This document shows, one piece after another, positions 53,780 to 64,000 of a stretch of DNA of 64,000 bases. Positions within the stretch are counted from its first letter, which is position 1, and each line of letters begins with the position of its first letter. The stretch spans positions 1 to 64,000 of the forward strand of contig CAYXIO010000005.1 of assembly GCA_964465125.1 (NCBI GenBank), given 5' to 3'. The stretch comes from CAYOHG01 sp964465125. Lineage in GTDB: Bacteria > Planctomycetota > Phycisphaerae > UBA1845 > Fen-1342. Made by a program: the position numbers and the translations under genes. Under the pieces are notes generated by a model that was not told the DNA's origin, searched no databases, and worked only from the letters and a program-made list of their open reading frames with translations.

Positions 53780-54838
53780 TTGAGGCGCGAAAATCACGCC
53801 CGCGCGGCACGAATGAGCTGGAGGCTGAGCGCGGCGGCGCTCGCATCGGCATGCTTGCTTGCCGTATCGGGCTGCGATCGGTCCAAGAGCGAGCCCGACG
53901 AAGTCATTGTCTACACGTCGATCGACCAGCCCTTTGCCGCGCAGATTCTGGCCCGTTTTACGCAGAAAACGGGCATTGCGGCCCGCGTCGTCTTCGACAC
54001 CGAGGCCGGCAAGACGACCGGGTTCCTGCGCCGGCTTGAGCGCGAGGCCGCCAACCCGCGCTGCGACCTGTGGTGGTCGAGCGAGGTGTTCGGCACGATC
54101 GAGCTGGCCCGTCATGGCGTATTGCGGCCCTATGTCAGCTCCGCCGCGGCCGATATTCCGTCGGAGTGGAAGGACGCACGGAACCGCTGGGTGGCGCTCG
54201 CGGCGCGGGCGCGTGTGCTGGCCTACCGCCCGCAGCGCGTGGCGCGCGAGGCGTTGCCGGCCTCCTGGCGCGACTTCCTCGAGCACGATTGGCCGGGCCG
54301 CCTGGCGATCGCCAACCCCTATTTCGGAACCACGCGTGGGCACGTCGCCGCCTTGCTCGCGGACTGGGGCGAGGCTGACGCGCGACGCCTGCTCGAACGC
54401 CTGCGCGCCCAGCGCGAGTCGCGCTTCTTCCTGGCGGACGGAAACGCGCATGCCGTCCGAATGCTCGCCGACGGGCAGGCCGACCTGTGCTGGACCGATA
54501 CGGACGACGTGTTGGCCGCCCGGCGCCGCGGCGAGAGCATCGAGATGATCTATCTCGGCACGCGGCCCGGCCAGCACGCCATCTGGATCCCCTGCAGCGT
54601 GGCAGTCGTGGCCGGCGGCCCTCATCCCCAAGCGGCCGAACGGCTGGCGGATTTCCTCGTCAGCGGCGAATGCGAGCGGCTGCTCTTCGAGAGCGACTCG
54701 CGAAACGTTCCGCTCCGCCGCGAGCTGCGCACGGAGCTGCACTACGATGGTCCGCCACCCGAGGCGATCGACTTCGAACGGTCCGCCGACGCCCTGCCGG
54801 CCGCGATGAAGGCGGTCGGGGATATACTTATTGACTGA
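53780..54838 (+). CDS. ABC-type solute-binding lipoprotein (iron/thiamine family fold)
   Basis: A 352-residue protein. It starts at TTG 53780 behind GGGAGG (53768-53773), giving a signal ending in LLAVSGC (lipobox, Cys near 32). The mature part begins DEVIVYTSIDQPFAAQILAR and has GIAARVVFDTEAGKTTG, CDLWWSSEVF and IANPYFGTTRGHVAA, the layout of periplasmic Fe3+/polyamine/thiamine-binding proteins. The permease and ATPase are not in the window, so the ligand is unknown; the family often binds ferric iron. The frame from 53570 is rejected. Confidence 0.78.
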   Translation: MRRENHARAARMSWRLSAAALASACLLAVSGCDRSKSEPDEVIVYTSIDQPFAAQILARFTQKTGIAARVVFDTEAGKTTGFLRRLEREAANPRCDLWWSSEVFGTIELARHGVLRPYVSSAAADIPSEWKDARNRWVALAARARVLAYRPQRVAREALPASWRDFLEHDWPGRLAIANPYFGTTRGHVAALLADWGEADARRLLERLRAQRESRFFLADGNAHAVRMLADGQADLCWTDTDDVLAARRRGESIEMIYLGTRPGQHAIWIPCSVAVVAGGPHPQAAERLADFLVSGECERLLFESDSRNVPLRRELRTELHYDGPPPEAIDFERSADALPAAMKAVGDILID

Positions 54839-54970
54839 AAGTGGAATCGCCACACCGCCCGTTCGGTGCGACAATCGGACACGATGCCGGACGGAACGGT
54901 CGTGATCCGGCTGCTGGGGCGCCGCGCCGCGCGGCGTTGCCAGCGCAGTGCCGACCCGGAGACGCCGACC

Positions 54971-56560
54971 ATGAGCCGCACTCGCATCGCCTCCGTTCGC
55001 CCCCTTGCCAGGGCATCCTTGTGGCTGCTGTCCGGTCTGCTGATCCTCGCCGGTCCGGGCTGGGTTGCGGAGGGTACCGCCGCCGGCCCCGTGTTCATCG
55101 TCCCGATCGAGGGGGAGATCAACGACATTGTCCGCGACAGCATCCAGCGCCGCGTCGATCAGGCCCGCGCGAACGGCGCCAAGACCATCGTCTTCAAGAT
55201 GCACACGCCCGGCGGATTGGTCACGAGCGCCTTGGACATTTCCAAGCTGATCAAGAAGCTGCCCGACGAGGGCGTGCGCACCGTGGCCTGGGTCGATGAT
55301 CAGGCCTACAGCGCCGGTGCGCTCATCTCGGTCGCCAGCCAGGAGATCGTCATGGCACCCGCGGCCTCCCTGGGCGACTGCGCGCCGATCATGGTCACGC
55401 CTGTCGGCGGTCTGGAAGATCTCGGCCAGACCGAGCGCGCCAAGGCCGAGTCTCCCATTTTGCAGGAGTTCCGCGATTCGGCCGCCCGCAACGGCTACGA
55501 CCAGCTTCTCTGCCGTGCGATGGTTACGGTGGGCACGGAGACGTGGTGGATCGAGGGCGCCGACCGCTCCGAGCGCCGCTTTGTCGACAACGCCGAGAAA
55601 AAGCGCCTGATCGACGACGCGCCCGCCGACGAGCGCGCCTGGAAGCTGGTGGAAAGCTACCAGACCGCGCGGGGCGGCGCCGTCATTCCGCTGGATCAAC
55701 CGATCGACCGCGAGAACGAGCTGCTGACGGTCGGCACGGATGAGGCGGTGGCCTTCGGACTGGCCCGGGCCGTGGTCAGCAATGTGGACGAGCTGTCCGC
55801 CTACCTTCAATCGGGCACTCCCGTGCTGCTCAACCAGAGCGGCTGGGAGACGTTTGCGCTGTGGCTGAACAGCCCGCTGGTGCGCGGCATCCTGTTCGTC
55901 ATCATGCTGATCGGGGGCTATCTCGAGTTTCAATCGCCCGGGTTGCTTGCTCCGGGCGTGGTCGCGCTCATCGCGTTGACGATCTTCCTCGCGGCGCCCT
56001 ATGCCGCGGGCCTGGCGGATGTGTGGACGATCCTCGTGCTGGCGGTTGGAGTCGTGCTGCTGGCGGTCGAGCTGTTCATCCTGCCCGGGTTCGGCATCGC
56101 CGGCATCAGCGGCATCGTGCTGATTCTCGTGGCGCTGGTAGGGACGTTCGTGCCCGGCGAGCCCGGCGCGCCCCCGTTCTCACTGCCGACCCTGCAAGGC
56201 ACCTGGGATGCGCTGCGGACGGGCATTCTCGTGCTGGCGCTGAGCATCACCGTGTCGGCGTTCGGCATCCTGCTGCTGGCCCGCTTTCTGCCGGAAATCG
56301 CCGCGCGGCGCGGATTGTTCATGCGGCCGGCGGAAGGCGCCAGCTCCCCGGTGCCCGACCCCTACGCCAGCATCGCGCGCGAGGGCGACATCGGCCTCGT
56401 GGTCGCGCCGCTGCGTCCGGGAGGACAGGCCCGCTTCGGAATCCACGTCGTCGATGTCAGCAGCCAGGGTGAGTTTGTCGACTCCGGACGTAAGATTCAG
56501 GTACTCTCCCGCAACGGCCCCACCATTCTGGTGCGGCCGCTGCCGGATGACGTGACATAG
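54971..56560 (+). CDS. NfeD-family membrane serine protease (ClpP-like)
   Basis: A 529-residue protein with a signal/anchor (LWLLSGLLILAGPGWVAEG). The ClpP-like domain (about 40-220) has FKMHTPGGLVTSALDISKLI and the nucleophile region AWVDDQAYSAGALISVA. C-terminally there are at least four membrane helices (FVIMLIGGYLEFQSPGLL to LVLALSITVSAFGIL) and an OB-like NfeD end (GDIGLVVAPLRPGGQARFG, then VVDVSSQGEFVDSG). The family cleaves membrane proteins such as stomatins. GGAG precedes ATG 54971. The neighbour FloA, 18 bp downstream, is its usual operon partner. Confidence 0.9.
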   Translation: MSRTRIASVRPLARASLWLLSGLLILAGPGWVAEGTAAGPVFIVPIEGEINDIVRDSIQRRVDQARANGAKTIVFKMHTPGGLVTSALDISKLIKKLPDEGVRTVAWVDDQAYSAGALISVASQEIVMAPAASLGDCAPIMVTPVGGLEDLGQTERAKAESPILQEFRDSAARNGYDQLLCRAMVTVGTETWWIEGADRSERRFVDNAEKKRLIDDAPADERAWKLVESYQTARGGAVIPLDQPIDRENELLTVGTDEAVAFGLARAVVSNVDELSAYLQSGTPVLLNQSGWETFALWLNSPLVRGILFVIMLIGGYLEFQSPGLLAPGVVALIALTIFLAAPYAAGLADVWTILVLAVGVVLLAVELFILPGFGIAGISGIVLILVALVGTFVPGEPGAPPFSLPTLQGTWDALRTGILVLALSITVSAFGILLLARFLPEIAARRGLFMRPAEGASSPVPDPYASIAREGDIGLVVAPLRPGGQARFGIHVVDVSSQGEFVDSGRKIQVLSRNGPTILVRPLPDDVT

Positions 56561-56578
56561 AAAGAACGGAGGTTGGGC

Positions 56579-57637
56579 GTGCTCATCGCTCAGTTGGTTG
56601 CCGCCGCGCGGGCCGGAGAGTGGAACATCCTCTGGATCGCAGGCTCCGTCCTGGCCGGTCTCCTGGGACTGGTCTTTCTCGCCGTGATCATGAAATTCGG
56701 ACACCTCTGGATTCGGGCCCGCGCCGCCGGCACGCCGATGCTTTTCCGCGAGCTGATCCGGATGTGGCTCAACGGCGTGAACAGCACGGCGATCGTGAAC
56801 AGCAAGATCCAGGCCTGGAGCGCCGGCCTGACGGACATCACGACCGCGCAGCTCGAATCGCACTTTCTGTCGCGCGGGCGGGTGCCCAACGTGGTGCGCG
56901 CGTTGATCTCCGCCCAGCGGGCCCGCATTCCGCTCGACTTGCAGACCGCCTGCGCCATCGATCTGGCCGGCCGCGACATCGTCGACGCGCTCAATACGAG
57001 CGTGAACCCGAAGGTGATCGACTGCCCGAATCCGGCGTCCGGCCGAAGCACGATCGACGCCGTCGCCAAAGACGGCATTCAGCTCAAGGTCAAGGCGCGC
57101 GTGACGGTCCGCACGAACATCCATCGGCTCGTCGGCGGCGCCACCGAAGAGACCATCATCGCGCGTGTCGGCGAGGGCATCGTGTCGGCCATCGGCTCGG
57201 CCGGCACGCACAAGGACGTGCTCGAAAACCCTGACAAGATCTCCAAGGCCGTGCTGGCCAAGGGACTCGACGCGGGCACCGCGTTTGAGATTCTCTCGAT
57301 CGACATCGCTGACGTCGACGTGGGCGCGAACATCGGCGCGCAGCTTCAAGCCGACCAGGCCGAGGCGGACAAGAAGCGCTTCCAGGCCGAAGCCGAGCGA
57401 CGCCGGGCCATGGCTATCGCCCAGGAACAGGAGAACCGGGCCACGATCGAGGAGAACCGCGCCAAGGTCGTGCTGGCGGAAGCGGAAATCCCGCGCGCCA
57501 TCGCCGAAGCCTTCCGAACCGGCAACCTGGGCATCATGGACTACTACCGGCTGCGCAACATTCAGTCGGACACGGAAATGCGCACGCGCCTGGCCGGCCC
57601 GGAAGGCCCCAAGCCCGAGCAGCGCGCGCATCAGTAG
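56579..57637 (+). CDS. floA: Flotillin-like protein FloA
   Basis: A 352-residue SPFH/flotillin-like membrane scaffold. N-terminal membrane helix (WIAGSVLAGLLGLVFLAVI), then VDIxxxKIxAxxAGI-type region seen as NSKIQAWSAGLTDITTAQLE, KARVTVRTNIHRLVGGATEE and a long Ala/Glu/Gln/Lys coiled coil (QADQAEADKKRFQAEAERRR). GGAGG (56568-56572) is 6 nt from GTG 56579 and 0 nt from TTG 56573, so GTG is the better start. Flotillins organise membrane microdomains; here it is encoded next to NfeD as in Bacillus. Confidence 0.92.
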   Translation: MLIAQLVAAARAGEWNILWIAGSVLAGLLGLVFLAVIMKFGHLWIRARAAGTPMLFRELIRMWLNGVNSTAIVNSKIQAWSAGLTDITTAQLESHFLSRGRVPNVVRALISAQRARIPLDLQTACAIDLAGRDIVDALNTSVNPKVIDCPNPASGRSTIDAVAKDGIQLKVKARVTVRTNIHRLVGGATEETIIARVGEGIVSAIGSAGTHKDVLENPDKISKAVLAKGLDAGTAFEILSIDIADVDVGANIGAQLQADQAEADKKRFQAEAERRRAMAIAQEQENRATIEENRAKVVLAEAEIPRAIAEAFRTGNLGIMDYYRLRNIQSDTEMRTRLAGPEGPKPEQRAHQ

Positions 57638-57682
57638 TCGTTGCGCCGGCCGGAGCCGCCGATAACAGCCCGAGAGAGTGCC

Positions 57683-58363
57683 ATGCGCCTGCTCGCCGCG
57701 AACGAGATCGAAACGCTGCTGCCGATCGCGTTTGGGGTGGTCTACCTGTTGAGCGTCATCGCGGGGATTTTCAAGAAGAAGCAGGAGCCGCAGCCCGGCG
57801 AGAAGCCGCCGCCCGCCGACCGTCCGCCGCGCCATCCCGACCACGCGGACGACTTGGACGACGACGAGCTGGAGGTGTCCGACTTCGAGCCGGAGCCTCG
57901 CCCGCAGCCTACCGCGCCGCCCCCGCAGCCCCGGCCCGAGTGGCACCCGCCGCCGCAGCCAGCGACCCTGCGCACCCCGCCGCTCCCGCCGCGCGCCCAG
58001 CCCATCCCGGCGCCCGTCGGCGGCCTGCCGGAGGTGATTCCGGAAGTTCGGCGGCGCGTCAGCGACCCGCGCTTCGAGCTTCCCAAGCCGCGCATCGTCG
58101 CGCGCATCGTAAGTCGCACCGTGTCGAGGGCGCGCATCGAAGCGAAATCGCCGGAGGTCCACATCCTCGGCCTGACGCCCGCCAGCGACGATCCGCACTC
58201 GCTGCTGCATCCGGAGGGCGCTCACCTGCCGGCGATGGGCACGGACGGGCGCTGGCGGCGGCTGCTGCGCGAGCCCGACGGGCTGCGAAACGCGGTGGTT
58301 CTGGCCGAGATTCTTGCTCCCCCGCTCGCTCTGCGCGACAATCACCTCCGCGGCGCACAGTAG
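57683..58363 (+). CDS. Hypothetical membrane-anchored Pro-rich protein
   Basis: A 226-residue protein: one membrane helix (IETLLPIAFGVVYLLSVIAG, about 8-27) followed by KKK, then an acidic and Pro-rich linker (about 30-115; PTAPPPQPRPEWHPPPQP), and a C-terminal part of about 110 residues with no known motif. It probably extends into the cytoplasm. Tandem placement 45 bp after floA suggests a function in the same membrane complex. Not recognised by family. Confidence 0.6.
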   Translation: MRLLAANEIETLLPIAFGVVYLLSVIAGIFKKKQEPQPGEKPPPADRPPRHPDHADDLDDDELEVSDFEPEPRPQPTAPPPQPRPEWHPPPQPATLRTPPLPPRAQPIPAPVGGLPEVIPEVRRRVSDPRFELPKPRIVARIVSRTVSRARIEAKSPEVHILGLTPASDDPHSLLHPEGAHLPAMGTDGRWRRLLREPDGLRNAVVLAEILAPPLALRDNHLRGAQ

Positions 58364-58444
58364 CTCTCCGCGAAGTTGTACTCGACTCGCCCCGCGAATG
58401 AGCCCGTTCGCGCGGCGCTCGTCTGCGCCGGATTGAGGACCACC

Positions 58445-61400
58445 ATGAGCAGCACCCCGACCAGCGGCACCTACGACCCGGCCTCGATCGAGCCGGCGAT
58501 GTACGCATTCTGGGAAAAGCGCGGCGCGTTCCATGCCGCCGTCGACCCGCAGCGCCGCCCGTTCAGCATCGTCATTCCGCCGCCCAACGTCACCGGGGCG
58601 CTGCACCTGGGCCACGCGCTGAACAACACGCTCCAGGACATGCTCATCCGCAACGCGCGCATGCGCGGCTTCAACGCCTGCTGGCTGCCCGGCACCGACC
58701 ACGCCGGCATCGCCACCCAGGCCGTAGTCGAGAAACGCCTGCGCGAGGAGCAGAAGATCTCGCGCCACGAGATCGGCCGCGAAGGCCTGGTCAAGAAAAT
58801 CTGGGAGTGGAAGGAAGAATACAGCTCACGCATCCTCAACCAGCTCCGCCGGATGGGCTGCTCGTGCGATTGGCGGCGGACGCGCTTCACGCTCGACGAA
58901 GCCTGTGTGCAGGCGGTCTACGAGCTGTTCTTCCGCTGGTTCCGCGACGGGCTGATCTACCGTGGCCAGCGGCTGGTGAACTGGGACACGCAGCTTCAGA
59001 CCGCCGTCGCCGACGACGAGGTCTATCACGAAACCGTCAAAGGCCACCTCTGGCACGTGCGGTATCCGATTGTGGAGGGAACCGGGGGCGCGGAGCAGGG
59101 AACGGGCGCGTTCGTCACGGTCGCCACCACGCGCCCCGAGACCATGCTGGCCGACACGGCCGTCGCGGTGCACCCCGCCGACGAGCGCTATCAACACCTG
59201 ATCGGCAAGCGCCTGTTGCTGCCGCTGACCGGGCGGACGATTCCGGTCATCGCCGACGACATTCTTGTCAGCCGCGAGTTCGGCACGGGCTGCGTGAAGG
59301 TCACGCCCGGGCACGACCCGAACGACTACGCCTGCTGGCAGCGCAAGCAGGGCCAGCCGGACGAGATCGAAATCCGCAACATGATGACGCCGGACGGTCG
59401 CGTGCACGCGGACAACGCGGGCGAGCCGGCCGCGGCGGGTCAGCCCGGCCGCTACGCGGGCCTGAAGCTCGACGAAGCCCGCAAGAAGGTGGTCACCGAC
59501 CTCGAAGCCGCCGGCCTGATCGAGAAGATCGAGCCGTACGAGACCGACATCGGGCACAGCGACCGCAGCAAGACGGCGATTCAGCCCTACCTGAGCGAAC
59601 AGTGGTTCGTGAAGATGGAATCGCTGTGCGACCTGGCGTTGGAGGCGGTCCGCGACGGGCGCGTGACAATCTTCCCCGAGCGCTTCGCCAAGAGCTATCT
59701 CGACTGGCTGGGCGAAAAGCGCGACTGGTGCATCAGCCGGCAGCTCTGGTGGGGACATCGGATACCGGTGTGGCGCTTCAGCGCGAGCATGTCCGGCTTC
59801 GTGGACCCCAATCCAGATCTGACCCAGATCAGGGCGTGGAAAGACGAGGGGCTCTTGGCAATCTCAGGGGAGCCGGAGCGACGGGACCAATCGCAGTTTG
59901 ACGAGATCGGGATACGCTCCGACTCACCGCGGGGCGCAGCCCCAATAACGGCACACTTCTGCCCTGCTCCCAGCATTCTGAAAGAGTTTGAAGCGCTCGC
60001 GGAGACGCTTGGCTTCGAGCAGGACCCCGACGTCCTCGACACCTGGTTCAGCTCCCAGCTCTGGCCCTTCAGCACGTTCGGCTGGCCGATGGACGAGGGA
60101 CTAGGGGATCAAGGGATGAAGGGATTGAGTCAGGCCAGCAGCGGCTCCTCCCCCAAACCCCCAGTCCCCCCAACCCGGGGGGCCCCCCACCCCCCACACC
60201 CCCCAACCCCCCCACCCCCCCACCCCCCCCCAAACAAAACCACCCCCCGCCGGCCCCACCCCCCCCCCNNNNNNNNNNCAATCCCTTGATCCCTCCATCC
60301 CCCAATCCCGCAATCCCCTCTCCCCCCACGACCTCCCCTACTTCTACCCCACCAGCGTGCTCTCCACCGCGCGCGACATCATCTCGCTGTGGGTCGCACG
60401 CATGGTGATGTCCGGCCTGTACTGCACCGGCCGCGTGCCCTTCCAGCACGTCTGCATCCACCCCACCATTCAGGACGGCCAGGGCCGCCGCATGAGCAAA
60501 TCGCTCGGCAACGGCGTGGACCCGCTCGACCTGATCGAGATGTACGGGGCCGATGCGATGCGCTTCACGCTCGCCAGCCTCGCCGGCGACACGCAGGACA
60601 TTCGCGTGCCGGTCAAGCCGGCGACGCTGCCCGACGGCCGCACCGTCAACACCTCCGAGCGCTTCGAGCTCGGCCGCAACTTCTGCAACAAGCTCTGGCA
60701 GGCGGCGACGGGTTTCGTGCTGCCGAACCTGGGCGGCCAAGCCGACCGGAGTCAGGCGGACCATGGTCCGGGGAACCAGGGGGCGAAGCAGGGCGCGGCG
60801 CCTGCGGACCTCACACTGGCGCTGGAGGACCGCTGGATTCTCTCGCGCCTGTCGGAGTGCGTCGCGCGCTTCGATCGCGCCCTGGCGCGCTACGCCTACA
60901 ACGAGGCTGCGACCGCGGTCTATGACTTCTTCTGGAGCGAGTTCTGCGACTGGTACGTCGAGTGGGTCAAGCCGCGGCTGTTCGAGAAGCCGGCCGAAGC
61001 GGGCGAGGCCGCCGGCGGCAAGCCGCGCGGCGGAGCGGATTCCGCCGCCAGCGCCGCAACCGCGCGGCGCGTGCTGGCGTTCGTGCTCGACCAGTCGCTG
61101 CGCGTCATGCACCCGATCATGCCGTTCATCACCGAGGCGCTCTGGCACAAGCTGAACGCGACGGCCCCGCGCCGCGGCCTGGCGCAGCTCGAACCGCAGC
61201 CCGACGCGCTGATCGCCGCACCGTGGCCCGACGCCGGCGCCATGCCGCGCGACCCTGACGCCGAGCGCGAGATGAGCGCGTTGCAGGGCATCCTGCGCGC
61301 GGTGCGCGAGATTCGCGCCCGCATCAACGCGCTGCGCTCGCAGGGCAAGCAGCCGGCCATCCGCGCGCTGCCGCGCGCGGTCGTGCGGGCCGACGCCGAG

Positions 61401-61760
61401 CTGAGCCGCAAGCTGCTGGACGATCTGGCGGTGCTGCGGCGGTTGGGGCAGTGCGACGAGTACGAGATCGGGCCGCAGGCGGCGAAACCCGCGGACGCGT
61501 TCTCGTCGATCCTCGCGGGTGTGGAGGTATACGTGCCGGTGGCCGGACTGGCGAACCTGTCGATCGAGCGCGCCCGGCTGCACAAGCAGCTCGAGGAGCT
61601 GCGCGGGCATGCGCAGCGCGTCGAGGCCAAGCTGTCCAACGACGGCTTCGTCGCCAAGGCCGCGCCGGCGGTGGTCGAGAAGGAGCGCGCGCGGCTGGCG
61701 GAGCTGCGTGAGCAGGCCGCCAGCGTCGAGCGGAACCTGCGCGAGCTGGGACAAGACTGA
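58445..61760 (+). CDS. valS: Valyl-tRNA synthetase, split by a low-complexity insertion with an assembly gap
   Basis: Class I enzyme charging tRNA-Val. ALHLGHALNNTLQD is the HIGH motif (HLGH) and GRRMSKSLGNGVDPLDLI the KMSKS motif. CP1 editing, DALALIDP-like and the C-terminal coiled coil (RLHKQLEELRGHAQRVEAKL) are all present. Codon frames before and after the gap differ (frame 2 and frame 0), but 10 Ns at 60269-60278 stand for an unknown length; a gap divisible by 3 would restore one ORF. Between GWPMDE and HDLPYFYPT, normally a few residues apart, lies about 220 bp of C-runs and inverted repeats. GAGGA precedes ATG. The gene is probably functional, with sequence unresolved there. Confidence 0.9.
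60096..60326. repeat. C-rich low-complexity insertion in valS with inverted arms and N gap
   Basis: Left arm around 60106 (gggatcaaggga...gggattg) is complementary to right arm around 60279 (caatcccttgatccc). Between them are long C tracts and a 10-N gap (60269-60278). The arms could form a hairpin that stopped assembly. Confidence 0.65.
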
Positions 61761-62136
61761 AAGGCCGAGGGGACGGAGAGGCGAAGCCGGAAGCGGAAGA
61801 ACGAAGGCCAAAGGCCGAAGGCAGCGCCGCAGCGGGTGACAGGTCGGCAAGCCACCAGGTCGTCACAATTCGCTCAAGTGTGGCATGCTTTCGCCGCCTG
61901 CGGCGTAAGTATGCGGTTCTGCGTACGAATCCAACCGCGACCTGATGGAATGGGTGTCAGATTCACGGCGAGAATGCCCGCGGCACCCCGGGCGGGACAG
62001 CTTCCCAGGCTGCGACCCTCGGAGGACATCGTGTCCAAGTACGCCTACGTCAACGATTCGCTCGCGCGGACGCCTGCCGACGCCAAGCCGTCGGCCGGGC
62101 ACCCGGCAAGCCGCTTTTCTTTTCAAGTGGAGCTAT
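61761..62136. other. 376-bp region between valS and trpE stops
   Basis: The first 65 bp form a purine-rich tract (about 61759-61824) with repeated ggccgaagg-type units. The rest has one small ORF with a good SD (see 62031). No terminator hairpin with a U tract is seen. Confidence 0.4.
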
Positions 62137-63551
<1,415 letters not shown>

Positions 63552-63555
<4 letters not shown>

Positions 63556-64000
63556 GCTTTCCCCGTCGTCCGCCGAACCGCGGCGCTGATCAGCGGCAGC
63601 TCGACCATCAGCTCGGCGAACATGTCCATTGTCAGGGCCTGGGCGGCGTCGGAAAGCGCCTTCTTCGGATCGTCGTGCACCTCGACCATGACCCCGTCGG
63701 CGCCGGCGGCGATCGCGGCGCGGGCCAGCGGCAGCACCAGCTCACGCCGGCCGGCCGCGTGGCTCGGATCCACCACGATCGGCAGATGCGTGATGCGCTT
63801 CAGCTCGGGGACGATGCTCAGATCGAGCGTGAAGCGCGAGTGATCGCTGAACGTGCGAATGCCGCGCTCGCACAGCACCACCGCGTGATTTCCGCCGGAC
63901 ATGATGTACTCGGCCGCCAGCAGGAACTCCTCCAGCGTCGCCGCCAGGCCGCGCTTCAGCAGCACCGGCTTGCGCGACTGTCCCACCCGCCGCAGCAGCG
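63552..64000 (-). CDS. aroF: AroF-type DAHP synthase (3' part; start beyond right edge)
   Basis: About 149 C-terminal residues are inside the window. KPVLLKRGLAATLEEFLLAA, VVLCERGIRTFSDHSRFTLD, HLPIVVDPSHAAGRRELVLP and AGADGVMVEVHDDPKKALSD are signatures of the type I-beta (AroF/AroA-type) 3-deoxy-7-phosphoheptulonate synthase, the first shikimate-pathway enzyme. It precedes trpE with an ATGA overlap, so entry to the shikimate route and its tryptophan branch are probably translated together. Confidence 0.92.

Noticed and set aside
53180..55933. A 917-codon frame ending in the small basic protein
   Set aside because: Only the last 168 codons have their own SD and distinct composition; the rest is antisense to the NfeD and solute-binding genes.
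60180..60278. C-rich tract as a CRISPR array, tandem repeat gene region or frameshifted pseudogene
   Set aside because: No regular repeat-spacer pattern. The gap length is unknown, so the frame change cannot be taken as a real frameshift; valS motifs are intact on both sides.

Overview
The window is 64 kb of high-GC, densely coded bacterial DNA from what looks like a chromosome contig. It most resembles a planctomycete (Planctomycetota, possibly a Phycisphaerae-type lineage). The evidence is a topoisomerase VI subunit A gene; a membrane protein headed by the CPxCxYxLxGL...CPECG zinc ribbon common in that phylum; two long prepilin-like proteins (FTLIELL) that end in large non-pilin domains; a fused PilM-type protein followed by two unfamiliar membrane proteins; secreted parallel beta-helix and BACON-type lipoproteins; and an exported tricorn-like protease. 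The phylum call is inference from gene content; no rRNA or tRNA gene was found. About 48 genes are called. Starts were reset by Shine-Dalgarno (SD) position, because the high GC content creates very long false ORFs on the opposite strand and false N-terminal extensions.

Layout. 1-3.3 kb: topo VI A (cut by the left edge) diverges from a DUF2339 membrane protein. 3.4-8.3 kb: NhaA antiporter, then a leftward sulfide-oxidation operon (MBL-rhodanese protein, DUF1641 protein, sulfide:quinone oxidoreductase). 8.5-9.9 kb: NrnA-like phosphoesterase coupled to a hotdog thioesterase. 10-17 kb: leftward type IV pilus/secretion platform operon (PilM-like fusion plus two membrane proteins with Gly/Arg/Glu linkers) and a prepilin. 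17.2-18.3 kb: selD, a selenoprotein gene with an in-frame UGA. 18.3-26.8 kb: rsmA, a lipoprotein, queG, a histidine kinase/SpoIIE-phosphatase pair, and unknown proteins. 26.9-38.7 kb: S9 peptidase, zinc-ribbon membrane protein, beta-helix protein, BACON lipoprotein, NtrC-type regulator, glycogen phosphorylase. 38.8-41.4 kb: leftward RidA, Rho and FAH-family genes. 41.6-44.5 kb: GH10-like protein (apparently without catalytic glutamates), HHH protein and ManA with overlapping start/stop codons. 44.5-52.9 kb: zinc-ribbon protein, prepilin, rsmG, tricorn-like protease, cell-wall amidase, secreted protein. 53-58.4 kb: a very basic small protein with no acidic residue, a solute-binding lipoprotein, and an NfeD-FloA-unknown operon. 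58.4-61.8 kb: valS, interrupted by a low-complexity insertion and a 10-N gap. 62-64 kb: trpE coupled to an AroF-type DAHP synthase cut by the right edge.

Themes. Several SD-less first genes have a TAnnnT hexamer 7-10 nt before the start codon, which suggests leaderless transcripts. Many operons are joined by ATGA start/stop overlaps. The observations I would follow first are the UGA-containing selD with a SECIS-like hairpin, the acid-free protein at 53.2-53.7 kb, the degenerate GH10 protein and the PilM-fusion platform. No CRISPR array, prophage or insertion sequence was recognised.
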